A stretch of 64,000 nucleotides of DNA from Candidatus Sphingomonas colombiensis (GTDB taxonomy: Bacteria; Pseudomonadota; Alphaproteobacteria; Sphingomonadales; Sphingomonadaceae): assembly GCA_029202845.1 (NCBI GenBank), contig CP119315.1, positions 2,821,001 through 2,885,000 on the forward strand, written 5' to 3'. Position numbers and translations under genes: made by a program. Positions within the stretch are counted from its first letter, which is position 1; every line of letters begins with the position of its first letter. Below the pieces are notes generated by a model. The model saw only the letters and a program-made list of their open reading frames with translations, did not search any database and had not been told where the DNA came from. Positions 18,148 through 25,881 of this stretch are shown in pieces.

Positions 18148-18464
18148 TGCGCGAGCTTCGCGATCGCGGGCACCGCAAGCGCCGCCTTGAACTCGATCAC
18201 CTCTGCCGTGGCGAGCCCGGCGGTGACGAGTGGATCCGTCTGTGCCACCGCCTCGATATCCTCGGCGATGCCGCGACACAGAATAACGCCGCCGGTGCGC
18301 GGTTCACGCCGCCCGGCGACGAGAAACACGCCTTCGGCAAGGCCACGCTCAAGGAACGCGCGATGTGCCTCGATCTGCGCGTCCACCTGCTCCAGCGGGC
18401 CGACATAATCGAGCAGGATGACGCAAAGATGCTCGTCGACGTGAAACTCGCTGAGCGCGGTCAC
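18144..18464 (-). CDS. YciI-like protein inside the histidine operon
   Basis: A 106-residue dimeric alpha-beta-barrel (YCII/ferredoxin-like) protein. Segments CVILLDYVGPLEQVDAQIEAH, AFLERGLAEGVFLVAGRREP and TGGVILCRG match the family, including the H of IEAHRAFL that belongs to the conserved His-Asp region. The likely start is GTG 18464, overlapping the hisB stop by 4 nt (GTGA), and the stop overlaps hisH by 4 nt. It is therefore translationally locked into the his block. No role in histidine synthesis is established. Confidence 0.85.
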   Translation of the reverse strand: MTALSEFHVDEHLCVILLDYVGPLEQVDAQIEAHRAFLERGLAEGVFLVAGRREPRTGGVILCRGIAEDIEAVAQTDPLVTAGLATAEVIEFKAALAVPAIAKLAQ

Positions 18465-19048
18465 AACGTGCCTTTGGTCGAGGGAATCGCATCTGCCTTG
18501 CGCGAATCGATCTCCACCGCCAGCCGCAACGCGCGGGCGAGGCCCTTGAAGGCGCTTTCGGCGATATGATGATTGTTCTCGCCGTGCAGCGTCTCGACGT
18601 GCAGCGTGATTCCAGCGGCCTGCGCGAACGAGTGGAACCAGTGTTTGAACAACTCGGTATCCATCTCGCCCAGCCGCTTCTGGGTGAATTCGGTGTTCCA
18701 CACGAGCCACGGCCGACCCGAGATGTCCAGCGCGACGCGTGTCAGCGTCTCGTCCATCGGGGAAAGTGCATCGCCGTAACGGCGGATGCCGCGCTTGTCG
18801 CCGAGCGCTTGCGCCACCGCCTGGCCGATCGCGATCGCGGTATCTTCGACCGTATGGTGTTGATCGATATGCAGATCGCCCTTGGTGCGGACTTTAAGGT
18901 CGATCAGCGAATGCCGGGCAAGCTGCTCAAGCATGTGATCGAAGAAGCCGACCCCGGTCTCCACGTCATATTGGCCGGTCCCGTCGAGATTGACGGTAAC
19001 GGCGATATCCGTTTCGCTGGTGGCGCGTGTGATCGTCGCGGTGCGCAT
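18461..19048 (-). CDS. hisB: Imidazoleglycerol-phosphate dehydratase HisB
   Basis: A 195-residue monofunctional IGP dehydratase (manganese enzyme). The family metal-binding motifs are DIDQHHTVEDTAI-like (HIDQHHTVEDT) and HGENNHHIAESAFK, with FFDHMLEQLARH near the N-terminus. ATG 19048 has GGAG 6 nt upstream and gives the usual length; earlier in-frame ATGs would add a non-conserved stretch across the promoter. It is the first gene of hisB-yciI-hisH-hisA-hisF and divergent from sspB. Confidence 0.96.
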   Translation of the reverse strand: MRTATITRATSETDIAVTVNLDGTGQYDVETGVGFFDHMLEQLARHSLIDLKVRTKGDLHIDQHHTVEDTAIAIGQAVAQALGDKRGIRRYGDALSPMDETLTRVALDISGRPWLVWNTEFTQKRLGEMDTELFKHWFHSFAQAAGITLHVETLHGENNHHIAESAFKGLARALRLAVEIDSRKADAIPSTKGTL

Positions 19049-19063
19049 GCTGGGCTCCATAGC

Positions 19064-19105
19064 GCGCGTGCCGCATTTGGGAAGGCGCGTGCGGCATTTG
19101 GCAAG
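19064..19105. repeat. Tandem 21-bp direct repeat in hisB-sspB intergenic region
   Basis: Two adjacent 21-nt units at 19064-19084 and 19085-19105 share 19 of 21 bases (core GCGCGTGC-GCATTTGG-AAG). They fill the divergent hisB/sspB regulatory region and could be paired regulator sites or a recent slippage duplication. Confidence 0.7.
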
Positions 19106-19122
19106 TAAAGCTTTGCTTGACC
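19102..19122 (+). promoter_or_regulatory. 18-nt dyad abutting a -35-like box before sspB
   Basis: CAAGTAAAGCTTTGCTTG (19102-19119) is an inverted repeat with a single mispaired position per arm. It overlaps TTGACC (19117-19122), and TACCCA follows after 16 nt (19139-19144), ending only 10 nt before the sspB ATG. This is a candidate sspB promoter/operator. Confidence 0.35.
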
Positions 19123-19154
19123 ACGCCCGCGACGCCGCTACCCATAGCCGCATT

Positions 19155-19643
19155 ATGGACGAAAACGCGCCCGACAGCCTGATCCCTTATGACGAGATCG
19201 TGCAGGAAGCCCTGCGCGCCGTGGTGGGCCGCGTGCTCCGCTCGGTCGCCGAAAATGGCGGCAATCTGCCGGGCGAGCACCATTTCTATATCACTTTCAA
19301 GACGCAGGCGCCCGAGGTCGATATCCCGAAGCGGCTCGTCGAGCGGTTCCCGGACGAGATGACGATCGTCATGCAGAATCGTTTCTGGGATCTGACGGTG
19401 GATGATCGCCGATTCTCGATCGGCCTGAGCTTCAATCAGGTGCCGTCGAAACTGGTGATTCCCTATTCGGCGATCACCGGTTTCCACGATCCCGCGGTTA
19501 ATTTCGAACTGCGCTTCCAGGCGCAGGAGGGGCCGGAGGATGGCCCCGGCGGGCATGATCCAGCCGAAAACGACGGGCCGAGCGCGGCGCCGATCGAGGA
19601 TGGATCGAACGTCGTCGCCGTGGATTTCAAACGGAAGAAGTAA
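19155..19643 (+). CDS. sspB: ClpXP adaptor SspB (alphaproteobacterial type)
   Basis: A 162-residue adaptor that tethers ssrA-tagged proteins to ClpX. The substrate-binding barrel carries PGEHHFYITFKTQAPEVDIP, LVERFPDEMTIVMQNRFWDL and FSIGLSFNQVPSKLVIPYSAI, and an acidic Pro/Gly-rich linker leads to the C-terminal ClpX-docking tail NVVAVDFKRKK. ATG 19155 matches family N-termini (SLIPYDEIVQEALR). No ribosome-binding site is evident and a -10-like box ends 10 nt upstream, so the message may be nearly leaderless. Confidence 0.94.
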   Translation: MDENAPDSLIPYDEIVQEALRAVVGRVLRSVAENGGNLPGEHHFYITFKTQAPEVDIPKRLVERFPDEMTIVMQNRFWDLTVDDRRFSIGLSFNQVPSKLVIPYSAITGFHDPAVNFELRFQAQEGPEDGPGGHDPAENDGPSAAPIEDGSNVVAVDFKRKK

Positions 19644-19776
19644 GCCGGACGCGAGCCGCGTAACGTCGTTGCACGGCGCTCGCAAAGCGACGCGAACGGC
19701 CAGCCGGCGCGGCATTGCCGCGACCGACGTCATGGGATTTACCCCTATGACGGCCCTCGTTGTGGAGCACGCGAAC

Positions 19777-21168
19777 ATGACCGACACGCGCACCGAAACC
19801 GACTCGATCGGCCCGATCGAAGTCCCCGCCATCGCTTATTGGGGCGCGCAGACGCAGCGATCGGTCGAAAATTTTCCGTTCGGCGAACGCGAGCGGATGC
19901 CGATCGGTATCGTCCACGCGCTCGCGCTGGTGAAACAGGCGGCGGCACGGGTTAACCGACGGCACGGTCTTGCGGCGAACAAGGCCGACGCGATCGAACA
20001 GGCGGCGGCCGAAGTCGTGGCCGGCGAGCATGACGATCAATTCCCGCTGGTCATCTGGCAGACGGGCAGCGGCACGCAATCGAACATGAATGCCAATGAG
20101 GTGATCGCTGGCCGCGCCAACGAAATCCTTTCGGGCAAGCGCGGCGGCAAAGTCCCGGTCCACCCCAATGATGACGTTAACCGGGGCCAATCCTCGAACG
20201 ACAGCTTCCCCACCGCACTGCACATCGCCGCGACGCTCGGCGTGCGCGATCGCCTGCTTCCCGCGTTGACCCGGCTGCATGATGCGCTGGCGCTCAAATC
20301 CGAAAAATGGGCAGCGATCGTCAAGATCGGGCGCACACATTTGCAGGATGCGACTCCGTTGACGCTGGGGCAGGAATTTTCCGGCTACGCCAACCAGCTC
20401 TATCGCTGCCGAAGGCGGATCGAACCCGCGCTGGAGCATGGCACGCACCGGCTGGCGCAGGGCGGCACGGCGGTGGGCACGGGGCTCAACGCTCCGGCGG
20501 GGTTCGCGGAGGATTTCTGCGCCGCGCTGCGTGAGATCACCGGCGAGCCATTCATTCCGGCCGAGAATTTCTTCGAGGCGCTGGGCTCGAACGATCCGCT
20601 GGTCAATCTGTCCGGCACGCTCAACACGCTGGCGGTGGCGCTGACCAAGATCGCCAACGATATCCGCCTGCTCGGTTCCGGCCCGCGCTGCGGCATCGGT
20701 GAACTGGATCTGCCGGCGAACGAGCCCGGCAGCTCGATCATGCCGGGCAAGGTCAATCCCACGCAATGCGAGATGCTTACGATGGTCGCCGCGCAGGTGA
20801 TGGGCAATCACGTCGCGATCACCATCGGCGGCGCGCAGGGGCATCTGGAACTCAACGTGTTCAAGCCGATGATCGGCGCGGCGGTGCTGCGTTCGATCGA
20901 CCTGCTCGCGGTCGGGATGGAATCCTTTGCCGAGCGCTGCGTCGACGGGCTGGAGGCGAATGAGCGGCGCATCGCCGATTTGCTCGATCGCTCGCTGATG
21001 CTGGTTACCGCGCTCGCGCCGGAAATCGGCTATGACAATGCGGCTAAGATCGCCAAACACGCCCATATCGAGGGGCTTACGCTGCGCGAGGCGGGGATCG
21101 CACTGGGGCTGGTGGATGCGGCGACGTTCGATCGCGTCGTCCGGCCGGAAGCGATGCTGGGAACCTGA
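19777..21168 (+). CDS. fumC: Class II fumarate hydratase FumC
   Basis: A 463-residue, oxygen-stable homotetrameric fumarase of the TCA cycle. The superfamily signature GSSIMPGKVNP is present, with QTGSGTQSNMNANEVIA, VHPNDDVNRGQSSNDSFPTA and KIGRTHLQDATPLTLGQE forming the active site. ATG 19777 has GGAG 9 nt upstream and gives the family length; an in-frame ATG at 19747 is less likely. Confidence 0.96.
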   Translation: MTDTRTETDSIGPIEVPAIAYWGAQTQRSVENFPFGERERMPIGIVHALALVKQAAARVNRRHGLAANKADAIEQAAAEVVAGEHDDQFPLVIWQTGSGTQSNMNANEVIAGRANEILSGKRGGKVPVHPNDDVNRGQSSNDSFPTALHIAATLGVRDRLLPALTRLHDALALKSEKWAAIVKIGRTHLQDATPLTLGQEFSGYANQLYRCRRRIEPALEHGTHRLAQGGTAVGTGLNAPAGFAEDFCAALREITGEPFIPAENFFEALGSNDPLVNLSGTLNTLAVALTKIANDIRLLGSGPRCGIGELDLPANEPGSSIMPGKVNPTQCEMLTMVAAQVMGNHVAITIGGAQGHLELNVFKPMIGAAVLRSIDLLAVGMESFAERCVDGLEANERRIADLLDRSLMLVTALAPEIGYDNAAKIAKHAHIEGLTLREAGIALGLVDAATFDRVVRPEAMLGT

Positions 21169-21215
21169 GCCCGCGTCGCGCGCTTGATCGTCCTCTACCT
21201 TCCAAAGGGTTTCAG

Positions 21216-21446
21216 ATGCTTCGTACCATTATCGGCGCACTTGTCGGCAGCGAACTCGATCGACGTGAAGGCGGCGGTGGCGTGAAGGGCGCGATCGTCG
21301 GCGCGGTGATGACCCGGATGGTAACGCGGATGGGTCCGCTCGGGCTGGCGGTCGGCGGGGCATATGTCGCGAAAAAGGCCTATGATCGGCATAAGGCGCG
21401 TCAGGTCGGCGGGACGGTGAAAACGAGTCCGTCCACCAGCGTTTGA
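21216..21446 (+). CDS. Small hypothetical glycine-rich protein, 76 aa
   Basis: Short protein with AAAGGG 6 nt before ATG 21216. It starts MLRTIIGALVGSELDRREGGGG and contains a glycine/alanine-rich hydrophobic stretch (GPLGLAVGGAYVAKKAYDRHK). It may associate weakly with membrane. I do not recognise a characterised family. It sits between fumC and gmk. Confidence 0.65.
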   Translation: MLRTIIGALVGSELDRREGGGGVKGAIVGAVMTRMVTRMGPLGLAVGGAYVAKKAYDRHKARQVGGTVKTSPSTSV

Positions 21447-21547
21447 TCACCGCGAAGATGTCGCGCGGGGGATGATCGCGCTCGCAATCGCAGCCGATCC
21501 GCGCTTGTCGGCTTGACGCCCGCCCCATGCGCGCGGCACTAGCGCGC

Positions 21548-22204
21548 ATGGCCGCTCCCTCTCAGCCCGATCCGCACGGTTTCAAGCGCCGCGGCGTGCT
21601 TTTCGTGCTGTCCTCGCCGTCGGGCGCGGGCAAGTCCACCATCGCGCGCAAATTGCTTGCCGCCGAACCCGATCTTTCGATGTCGGTATCCGCCACGACG
21701 CGCCCGATGCGCCCCGGCGAGGTGGACGGGAAGGATTATCACTTCGTCTCGCTCGATCGCTTCCGCGAGATGGCGACGGGGCACGAATTTCTCGAATGGG
21801 CGCATGTGTTCGATGAACGCTATGGCACGCCAAAGGCGCCGGTCGACGATATGCTGGCGTCGGGCAACGATGTGCTGTTCGATATCGACTGGCAGGGCGC
21901 GCAGCAGCTTTACCAGATCGCCGGCGGCGACGTGGTACGCGTGTTCATCCTCCCGCCCTCCATGGAGGAATTGCACCAGCGGCTGCTGAAGCGGGCGACC
22001 GATTCGACCGAGATCATCGATCGCCGCATGGCGCGCGCCGCCAATGAGGTGAGCCATTGGGACGGCTATGACTACGTTCTCGTCAACGACGATATCGAGG
22101 AATGCTTCGAGTCCGTCCGCACGATCCTCGCGGCGGAGCGCCTGAAGCGTTCGCGGCAGACCGGGCTGATCGGCTTCATTCGCAAGCTGCGCCGCGCGGG
22201 TTAA
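21548..22204 (+). CDS. gmk: Guanylate kinase
   Basis: A 218-residue guanylate kinase, GMP + ATP to GDP + ADP. P-loop SSPSGAGKSTIARKL, GMP-binding VSATTRPMRPGEVDGKDYHFV, DIDWQGAQQL and the lid RRMARAANEVSHWDGYDYVLVNDD are all present. Two ATGs are possible (21527 and 21548). TTGACG (21513-21518), an 18-nt spacer and CACTAG (21537-21542) resemble a promoter whose start would fall at about 21549, which favours ATG 21548 and hints at a leaderless or very short leader. Neither ATG has a clear ribosome-binding site. Confidence 0.95.
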   Translation: MAAPSQPDPHGFKRRGVLFVLSSPSGAGKSTIARKLLAAEPDLSMSVSATTRPMRPGEVDGKDYHFVSLDRFREMATGHEFLEWAHVFDERYGTPKAPVDDMLASGNDVLFDIDWQGAQQLYQIAGGDVVRVFILPPSMEELHQRLLKRATDSTEIIDRRMARAANEVSHWDGYDYVLVNDDIEECFESVRTILAAERLKRSRQTGLIGFIRKLRRAG

Positions 22205-22208
22205 GGCG

Positions 22209-22373
22209 TCAGGAGCGCCGGAGGAAAATCCAGTAGATCGCGCCGAATGTGGCCACGATGGCGATATTCGCGATCAGGCGTTCCCAGAAACGATGGCGGA
22301 AGAACGCGAAGTCGACGCTGATGATGACGACCGCCATCGCCACGATCAACAGCGCTGTCGGAAGCTTGGTCAT
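22209..22373 (-). CDS. Small membrane protein, 54 aa
   Basis: Reading the minus strand from ATG 22373 gives MTKLPTALLIVAMAVVIIS, then DFAFFRHRFWERL, then a second hydrophobic span and a basic end (FLRRS). That makes two predicted spans with a charged loop. AGGA lies about 10 nt upstream of the start. It is convergent with gmk, 4 nt from its stop. No family recognised, but hydrophobic periodicity and the start context support a real gene. Confidence 0.6.
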   Translation of the reverse strand: MTKLPTALLIVAMAVVIISVDFAFFRHRFWERLIANIAIVATFGAIYWIFLRRS

Positions 22374-22456
22374 CGCCACATTCCTTTTGGCAACGCTCGC
22401 CGCGCCCTTATCCTAACGCTTTCATCGCGTCCGGCGAACCGGCGGCATAATCGCTC

Positions 22457-23152
22457 TCAACGCCGGGCGGCGCTCACCGCTGCAAGAAAACGCACCGCTG
22501 CGTCATAGCTGGCGCGTTTCGCCTCGCGGGCGCGGGTGGCGAGTTCGTCTTCGCCCCATTGTTCGGCCTGCCAATCCTCATCGACCTGCGCGGCGCGCCA
22601 CAAGGTCTCTGCGTCGATCGCGCCTTCGGCCAGCGCAAGCGAGCCGACGATAGTGCCGGTCAGCGAAACGATCGTCTGCAACGCCGCGAGGGTGAATGGA
22701 TCGCGCGCGGCGACCGCTTCGGCGAGCCGGGCGAGGGTCGCGTCGGGCTGGGCGACATGCATCACGCCCAGGATCGTGGCGAAGTGAATGTCATAGCGTT
22801 GCCGCGCCCAATCGAGCAGCGGCTCCCATGCGGTTTCCTGCCGCGCGACGAGTTCGGATGGCGAGTGGGCGCGGTAACAGAGCAGGTCGGTCTCTGCGTA
22901 GCGGGCGATATCGGTGATGAATGGCGTGGGATCGGCCGCGATCCGGTCGATCGCCGCATTGGCGAGCCCGGTTAGCGGCATCGCGCGCGGATCGATCGTT
23001 TCATCCACTGCGCGCCATTCGTCCGCCACCGCTTCGGCCAGCGCCGCTGTCGGCAAGGCGAGCGGCGCCCGGCCCGGCGTGCGCACCGGGCGGCCATCCA
23101 GCGTCACGCCGCCATCGGCGCCCAGCGCCACGTCTTTCCAGAACCGCTTCAT
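22457..23152 (-). CDS. ATP12-family F1-ATPase assembly chaperone
   Basis: A 231-residue ATP12 (ATPAF2-like) protein, a chaperone for assembly of the F1 alpha subunit that occurs in mitochondria and alphaproteobacteria. Segments LDGRPVRTPGRAPLALPT, ALAEAVADEWRAVDETIDPRAMPLT, YAETDLLCYRA, WEPLLDWARQRYDI and LTGTIVGSLALAEG match the family in order. It overlaps the upstream small membrane-protein gene by 4 nt. Confidence 0.93.
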   Translation of the reverse strand: MKRFWKDVALGADGGVTLDGRPVRTPGRAPLALPTAALAEAVADEWRAVDETIDPRAMPLTGLANAAIDRIAADPTPFITDIARYAETDLLCYRAHSPSELVARQETAWEPLLDWARQRYDIHFATILGVMHVAQPDATLARLAEAVAARDPFTLAALQTIVSLTGTIVGSLALAEGAIDAETLWRAAQVDEDWQAEQWGEDELATRAREAKRASYDAAVRFLAAVSAARR

Positions 23153-23370
23153 TCCGACGGGCTCCGCCAGCGGCGGGCCAGGCTGCGCGGCACGATCGCC
23201 ATCATGGCCAGCGCGGACAATATGATCGCGCCACCGAGCAGCTTGCGCCAGGTCGTATCGCCCTCCGCCAGCAGCAGCACGCCCAGCACCGCGCCGCCCG
23301 ACGCGGCGAGCCGGGCGAGGGTGATATAAAACCAGCGGATTTTCGCGGGGTCGCGATCAGGAACGGACAT
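23149..23370 (-). CDS. Small membrane protein coupled to the ATP12 gene, 73 aa
   Basis: Predicted protein with two hydrophobic spans (ASGGAVLGVLLLAEG and LLGGAIILSALAMMAIVP) and a basic C-terminus (RRWRSPSE). The start is placed at ATG 23370 (MSVPDRDPAKIRWFY); a longer reading to 23406 is possible. Its stop overlaps the ATP12-family start by 4 nt, so the two are translationally coupled and may act in the same process. Function unknown. Confidence 0.7.
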   Translation of the reverse strand: MSVPDRDPAKIRWFYITLARLAASGGAVLGVLLLAEGDTTWRKLLGGAIILSALAMMAIVPRSLARRWRSPSE

Positions 23371-23549
23371 AGCCGCGATATGGCCGATCCGCGACGCTCG
23401 CGCCACCCGCGATGAACCGGGCCGTGCAAGCGCCGGATGCCGCGTGAACGGGTTGGTAACACCGGCTCATTATGGTTAAGGGCGCGAAGCGAGCGGAGCC
23501 CGGGGGGCACGCCAGCTTCTTCACGATTGGTTTTTGGAGACGAGGGCGA

Positions 23550-23750
23550 ATGGTCGGCCCAGCAGTGTTCACTTATGGCTTGTTGATGAGCTTCATCTTT
23601 GCCGGGGCGTCGCGCAACGCGAAACTCCGGCGGCCCAATCCGCCGATGATCCAATATACCGGCTATATCATGTGCGGGTTGACTGGTGCGCTTTCCGTGA
23701 TCTTGTTCGCCGTCGCGACGCTGGGTTTCTTCGGCACGCCCCTGATCTGA
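23550..23750 (+). CDS. Small membrane protein, 66 aa
   Basis: Two predicted spans (AVFTYGLLMSFIFAGAS and YTGYIMCGLTGALSVILFAVATLG) separated by a basic, proline-containing loop (RNAKLRRPNPPM). ATG 23550 is preferred over an ATG at 23472 because GGAG lies about 10 nt upstream and the extra N-terminus has no membrane-protein character. Function unknown. Confidence 0.65.
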   Translation: MVGPAVFTYGLLMSFIFAGASRNAKLRRPNPPMIQYTGYIMCGLTGALSVILFAVATLGFFGTPLI

Positions 23751-23754
23751 CGCG

Positions 23755-24363
23755 CTACAGCCGCCCGCGGTTCGCGCGTTCGACCAGATCGGCGGGATGC
23801 TGCTTGCCCGCGTCGCGCAGCCCGGCAATCGCGCCGCGCAGATCGGCAACGGATTTGTTCTGGCTGAGCTTCGCGGTGCCGCGCCATTCGCTCACGGTCA
23901 GTACGAAGCCCTCGATCGCCGCGCGCATCGCGTCGAAACGGCGCCGGTCCATCTTGTCTCGCGTCCATTCGGCTTTCGGGGCGAGCCGCTGCTCATGGAT
24001 ATGAGAAGTGGCGTCGAGGTGTGCGATCAATTGCGCGTCGTCCAGCGCTGCGACGATGCCCTCCGCCTCCGCGACAACATAATTCCACGTCGGCACCTGA
24101 TCCGCGCTCTTATACCAATCGGGGCTGATATAGGCGCCGGGGCCGCCGAAGCTGGCGATCGCACGCGTGCCCGCCGCGATCGGCATCGCGCGGTTGCGAC
24201 GCGCGATGTGAAAGAACAAATTGCCCGCAGCATCCACCACCACGGGCGCATGCACGACCATCGGCCGCTCCGCCGCCGCTAGGAAGATATGCGCGAAGGC
24301 GATATCGGCGGCGAAGGCGCGCGCCGCCTCCACGCTCATGGCGAAGGCGGCGCCTGGATGCAT
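23755..24363 (-). CDS. PaiB-like FMN-binding protein
   Basis: A 202-residue protein of the FMN-binding split-barrel PaiB family (annotated as negative transcriptional regulator in Bacillus, where PaiB influences sporulation and protease genes). Segments FAHIFLAAAERPMVVHAPVVVD, GNLFFHIARRNRAM, IASFGGPGAYISPDWY, QVPTWNYVVAEAEG and HEQRLAPKAEWTRDKM match. There is no obvious DNA-binding motif, so a flavin-dependent role is at least as likely as regulation. It starts inside the RluA-family stop (TGATG). Confidence 0.85.
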   Translation of the reverse strand: MHPGAAFAMSVEAARAFAADIAFAHIFLAAAERPMVVHAPVVVDAAGNLFFHIARRNRAMPIAAGTRAIASFGGPGAYISPDWYKSADQVPTWNYVVAEAEGIVAALDDAQLIAHLDATSHIHEQRLAPKAEWTRDKMDRRRFDAMRAAIEGFVLTVSEWRGTAKLSQNKSVADLRGAIAGLRDAGKQHPADLVERANRGRL

Positions 24364-25457
24364 CAGTCGCGCGCGGTTCCGCGCCCGCGCCGCTCGCCGC
24401 GCCGTGCCTTGCGCACCGTCTTGGCATGGGCTCGGGCCTTGGCCTTCTGATCCTCGCGGGTCGGCGGGGGCGGGGTATCGGGCGGCATGTTGTCGCCGAG
24501 CGCCGCATCGAAGCCGAGGCTTTTCAGGCTTTCCGCGAAATGCGTCGGCAGCGGGGCGGTGACGTCGATCTTGTCGCCATCGGGGTGATCGACCCGGATG
24601 CGCCGCGCATGCAGGTGCATCTTGCGGCTGATCCCGCCGGTCAGGAACGCAGCCTTGCCGCCATATTTGCCGTCGCCGACGATCGGATGGCCGATCGCCG
24701 CCATGTGGACGCGCAACTGGTGGGTGCGGCCGGTGAACGGTTGCAGCTCGACCCATGCGGCATGGTTGCCGGCGCGCTCGATCACGCGATAGCGACTGCG
24801 CGCCGGCTGACCTTCGCCGCTTTCGTCGACGTGCATCTTCTCACCGCCGGTGCCGGGCTGCTTTGCGATCGGCAGATCGATCGTGCCGTCCTCGATCGAG
24901 GGCACGCCGACGATCAGCGCCCAATAGACCTTTTTCGCGGTGCGGCTGGAAAACGCCTTGGAAAAGAATGCAGCCGCGCGCGTCGTGCGCGCGACGAGCA
25001 ACGCGCCGGACGTATCCTTATCGAGCCGGTGGACCAGCTTCGGCCGCCCCTCCAGATCGAATTGCAGCGCATCGAGCAGGCCGTCGACATGCTCGGTCGT
25101 CTTGGTACCGCCCTGCGTCGCGAGGCCAGGCGGCTTATTGAGCACCAGTGCGGCGGCGTCCTTGTGGATCACCATTTCCTGCGCGAAGGCGGCTTCGTCC
25201 TCCGACAGCGCCGGGCGCTGGCGCACCGGCTTGGCGGTGGCGCGCACCGGCTCGGCGGGGGGCACGCGCAGCACCTGACCGGCGACCAGACGATCCCCCG
25301 GCCCGACGCGTGCGCCATCCAGCCGAAGCTGCCCGGTCCGTGCCCATTTTGCGACGATGGTGAAGCTGGTGTCGGGCAGATGACGCTTGAACCAACGATC
25401 GACGCGGATCCCGTCGTCGTCCGGCGCGACGGTGAACTGGCGGACAGTCTCGCTCAT
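24363..25457 (-). CDS. RluA-family pseudouridine synthase (RluC/RluD-like)
   Basis: A 364-residue enzyme isomerising uridines in 23S rRNA or tRNA. It has an N-terminal S4-type RNA-binding domain (GIRVDRWFKRHLPDTSFT), the catalytic aspartate in LVHRLDKDTSGALLVART, and the family segments FTGRTHQLRVHMAAIGHPIVGD and HARRIRVDHP. An arginine/lysine-rich tail extends past the catalytic domain. ATG 25457 overlaps the crcB stop by 4 nt. The exact target uridines cannot be read from the sequence. Confidence 0.93.
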   Translation of the reverse strand: MSETVRQFTVAPDDDGIRVDRWFKRHLPDTSFTIVAKWARTGQLRLDGARVGPGDRLVAGQVLRVPPAEPVRATAKPVRQRPALSEDEAAFAQEMVIHKDAAALVLNKPPGLATQGGTKTTEHVDGLLDALQFDLEGRPKLVHRLDKDTSGALLVARTTRAAAFFSKAFSSRTAKKVYWALIVGVPSIEDGTIDLPIAKQPGTGGEKMHVDESGEGQPARSRYRVIERAGNHAAWVELQPFTGRTHQLRVHMAAIGHPIVGDGKYGGKAAFLTGGISRKMHLHARRIRVDHPDGDKIDVTAPLPTHFAESLKSLGFDAALGDNMPPDTPPPPTREDQKAKARAHAKTVRKARRGERRGRGTARD

Positions 25458-25834
25458 GCCGCCACCCGTACGACGAACAGACCAGCGAACAGCGCGAGGA
25501 TCGCGCCGGCCAGCGACAGGGAGACGTAAGCGATGGCGCTTGTCCATGCGCTGCGCTCGATCATCGTCACCACTTCGAGGGAGAAAGACGAAAAGGTCGT
25601 GAAGCCGCCCAGCGCGCCGACGCCGAGCAACAGCCGCCAGCCTTCGCCACCAAACGTGGAAAAGCGCGCCAGCACGCCGACGAGCAGCCCCATCAGCAAA
25701 CCGCCGACGACGTTGACGGTCAACGTGCCCCAGGGCCAGTTCGGCCCGAGCAACCCGAGCATCATTCGCCCGGTAAGATGCCGCGCGCCGGACCCGAAGG
25801 CCCCGCCGAGCATGACGATCAGAAGGTTCTGCAT
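25454..25834 (-). CDS. crcB: Fluoride channel CrcB/Fluc
   Basis: A 126-residue four-span membrane protein that exports fluoride as a dual-topology dimer. The N-terminus GGAFGSGARHLTGRMM and the motif GGFTTFSSFSLE with the pore-lining Thr/Phe residues are diagnostic. The 47-nt upstream gap is too short and unlike a fluoride riboswitch. It is coupled to the RluA-family gene by a 4-nt overlap. Confidence 0.95.
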   Translation of the reverse strand: MQNLLIVMLGGAFGSGARHLTGRMMLGLLGPNWPWGTLTVNVVGGLLMGLLVGVLARFSTFGGEGWRLLLGVGALGGFTTFSSFSLEVVTMIERSAWTSAIAYVSLSLAGAILALFAGLFVVRVAA

Positions 25835-25881
25835 TTCGCTGCCCTAGCGCGGATGGCGCGCTGGCGGAAGGGAAGCGGTGA

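Noticed and set aside
19049..19154. Histidine attenuator leader before hisB
   Set aside because: No short ORF rich in His codons and no terminator/antiterminator pair could be found.
25835..25881. Possible fluoride riboswitch upstream of crcB
   Set aside because: The gap is only 47 nt and lacks the conserved riboswitch core; the genes appear simply adjacent.
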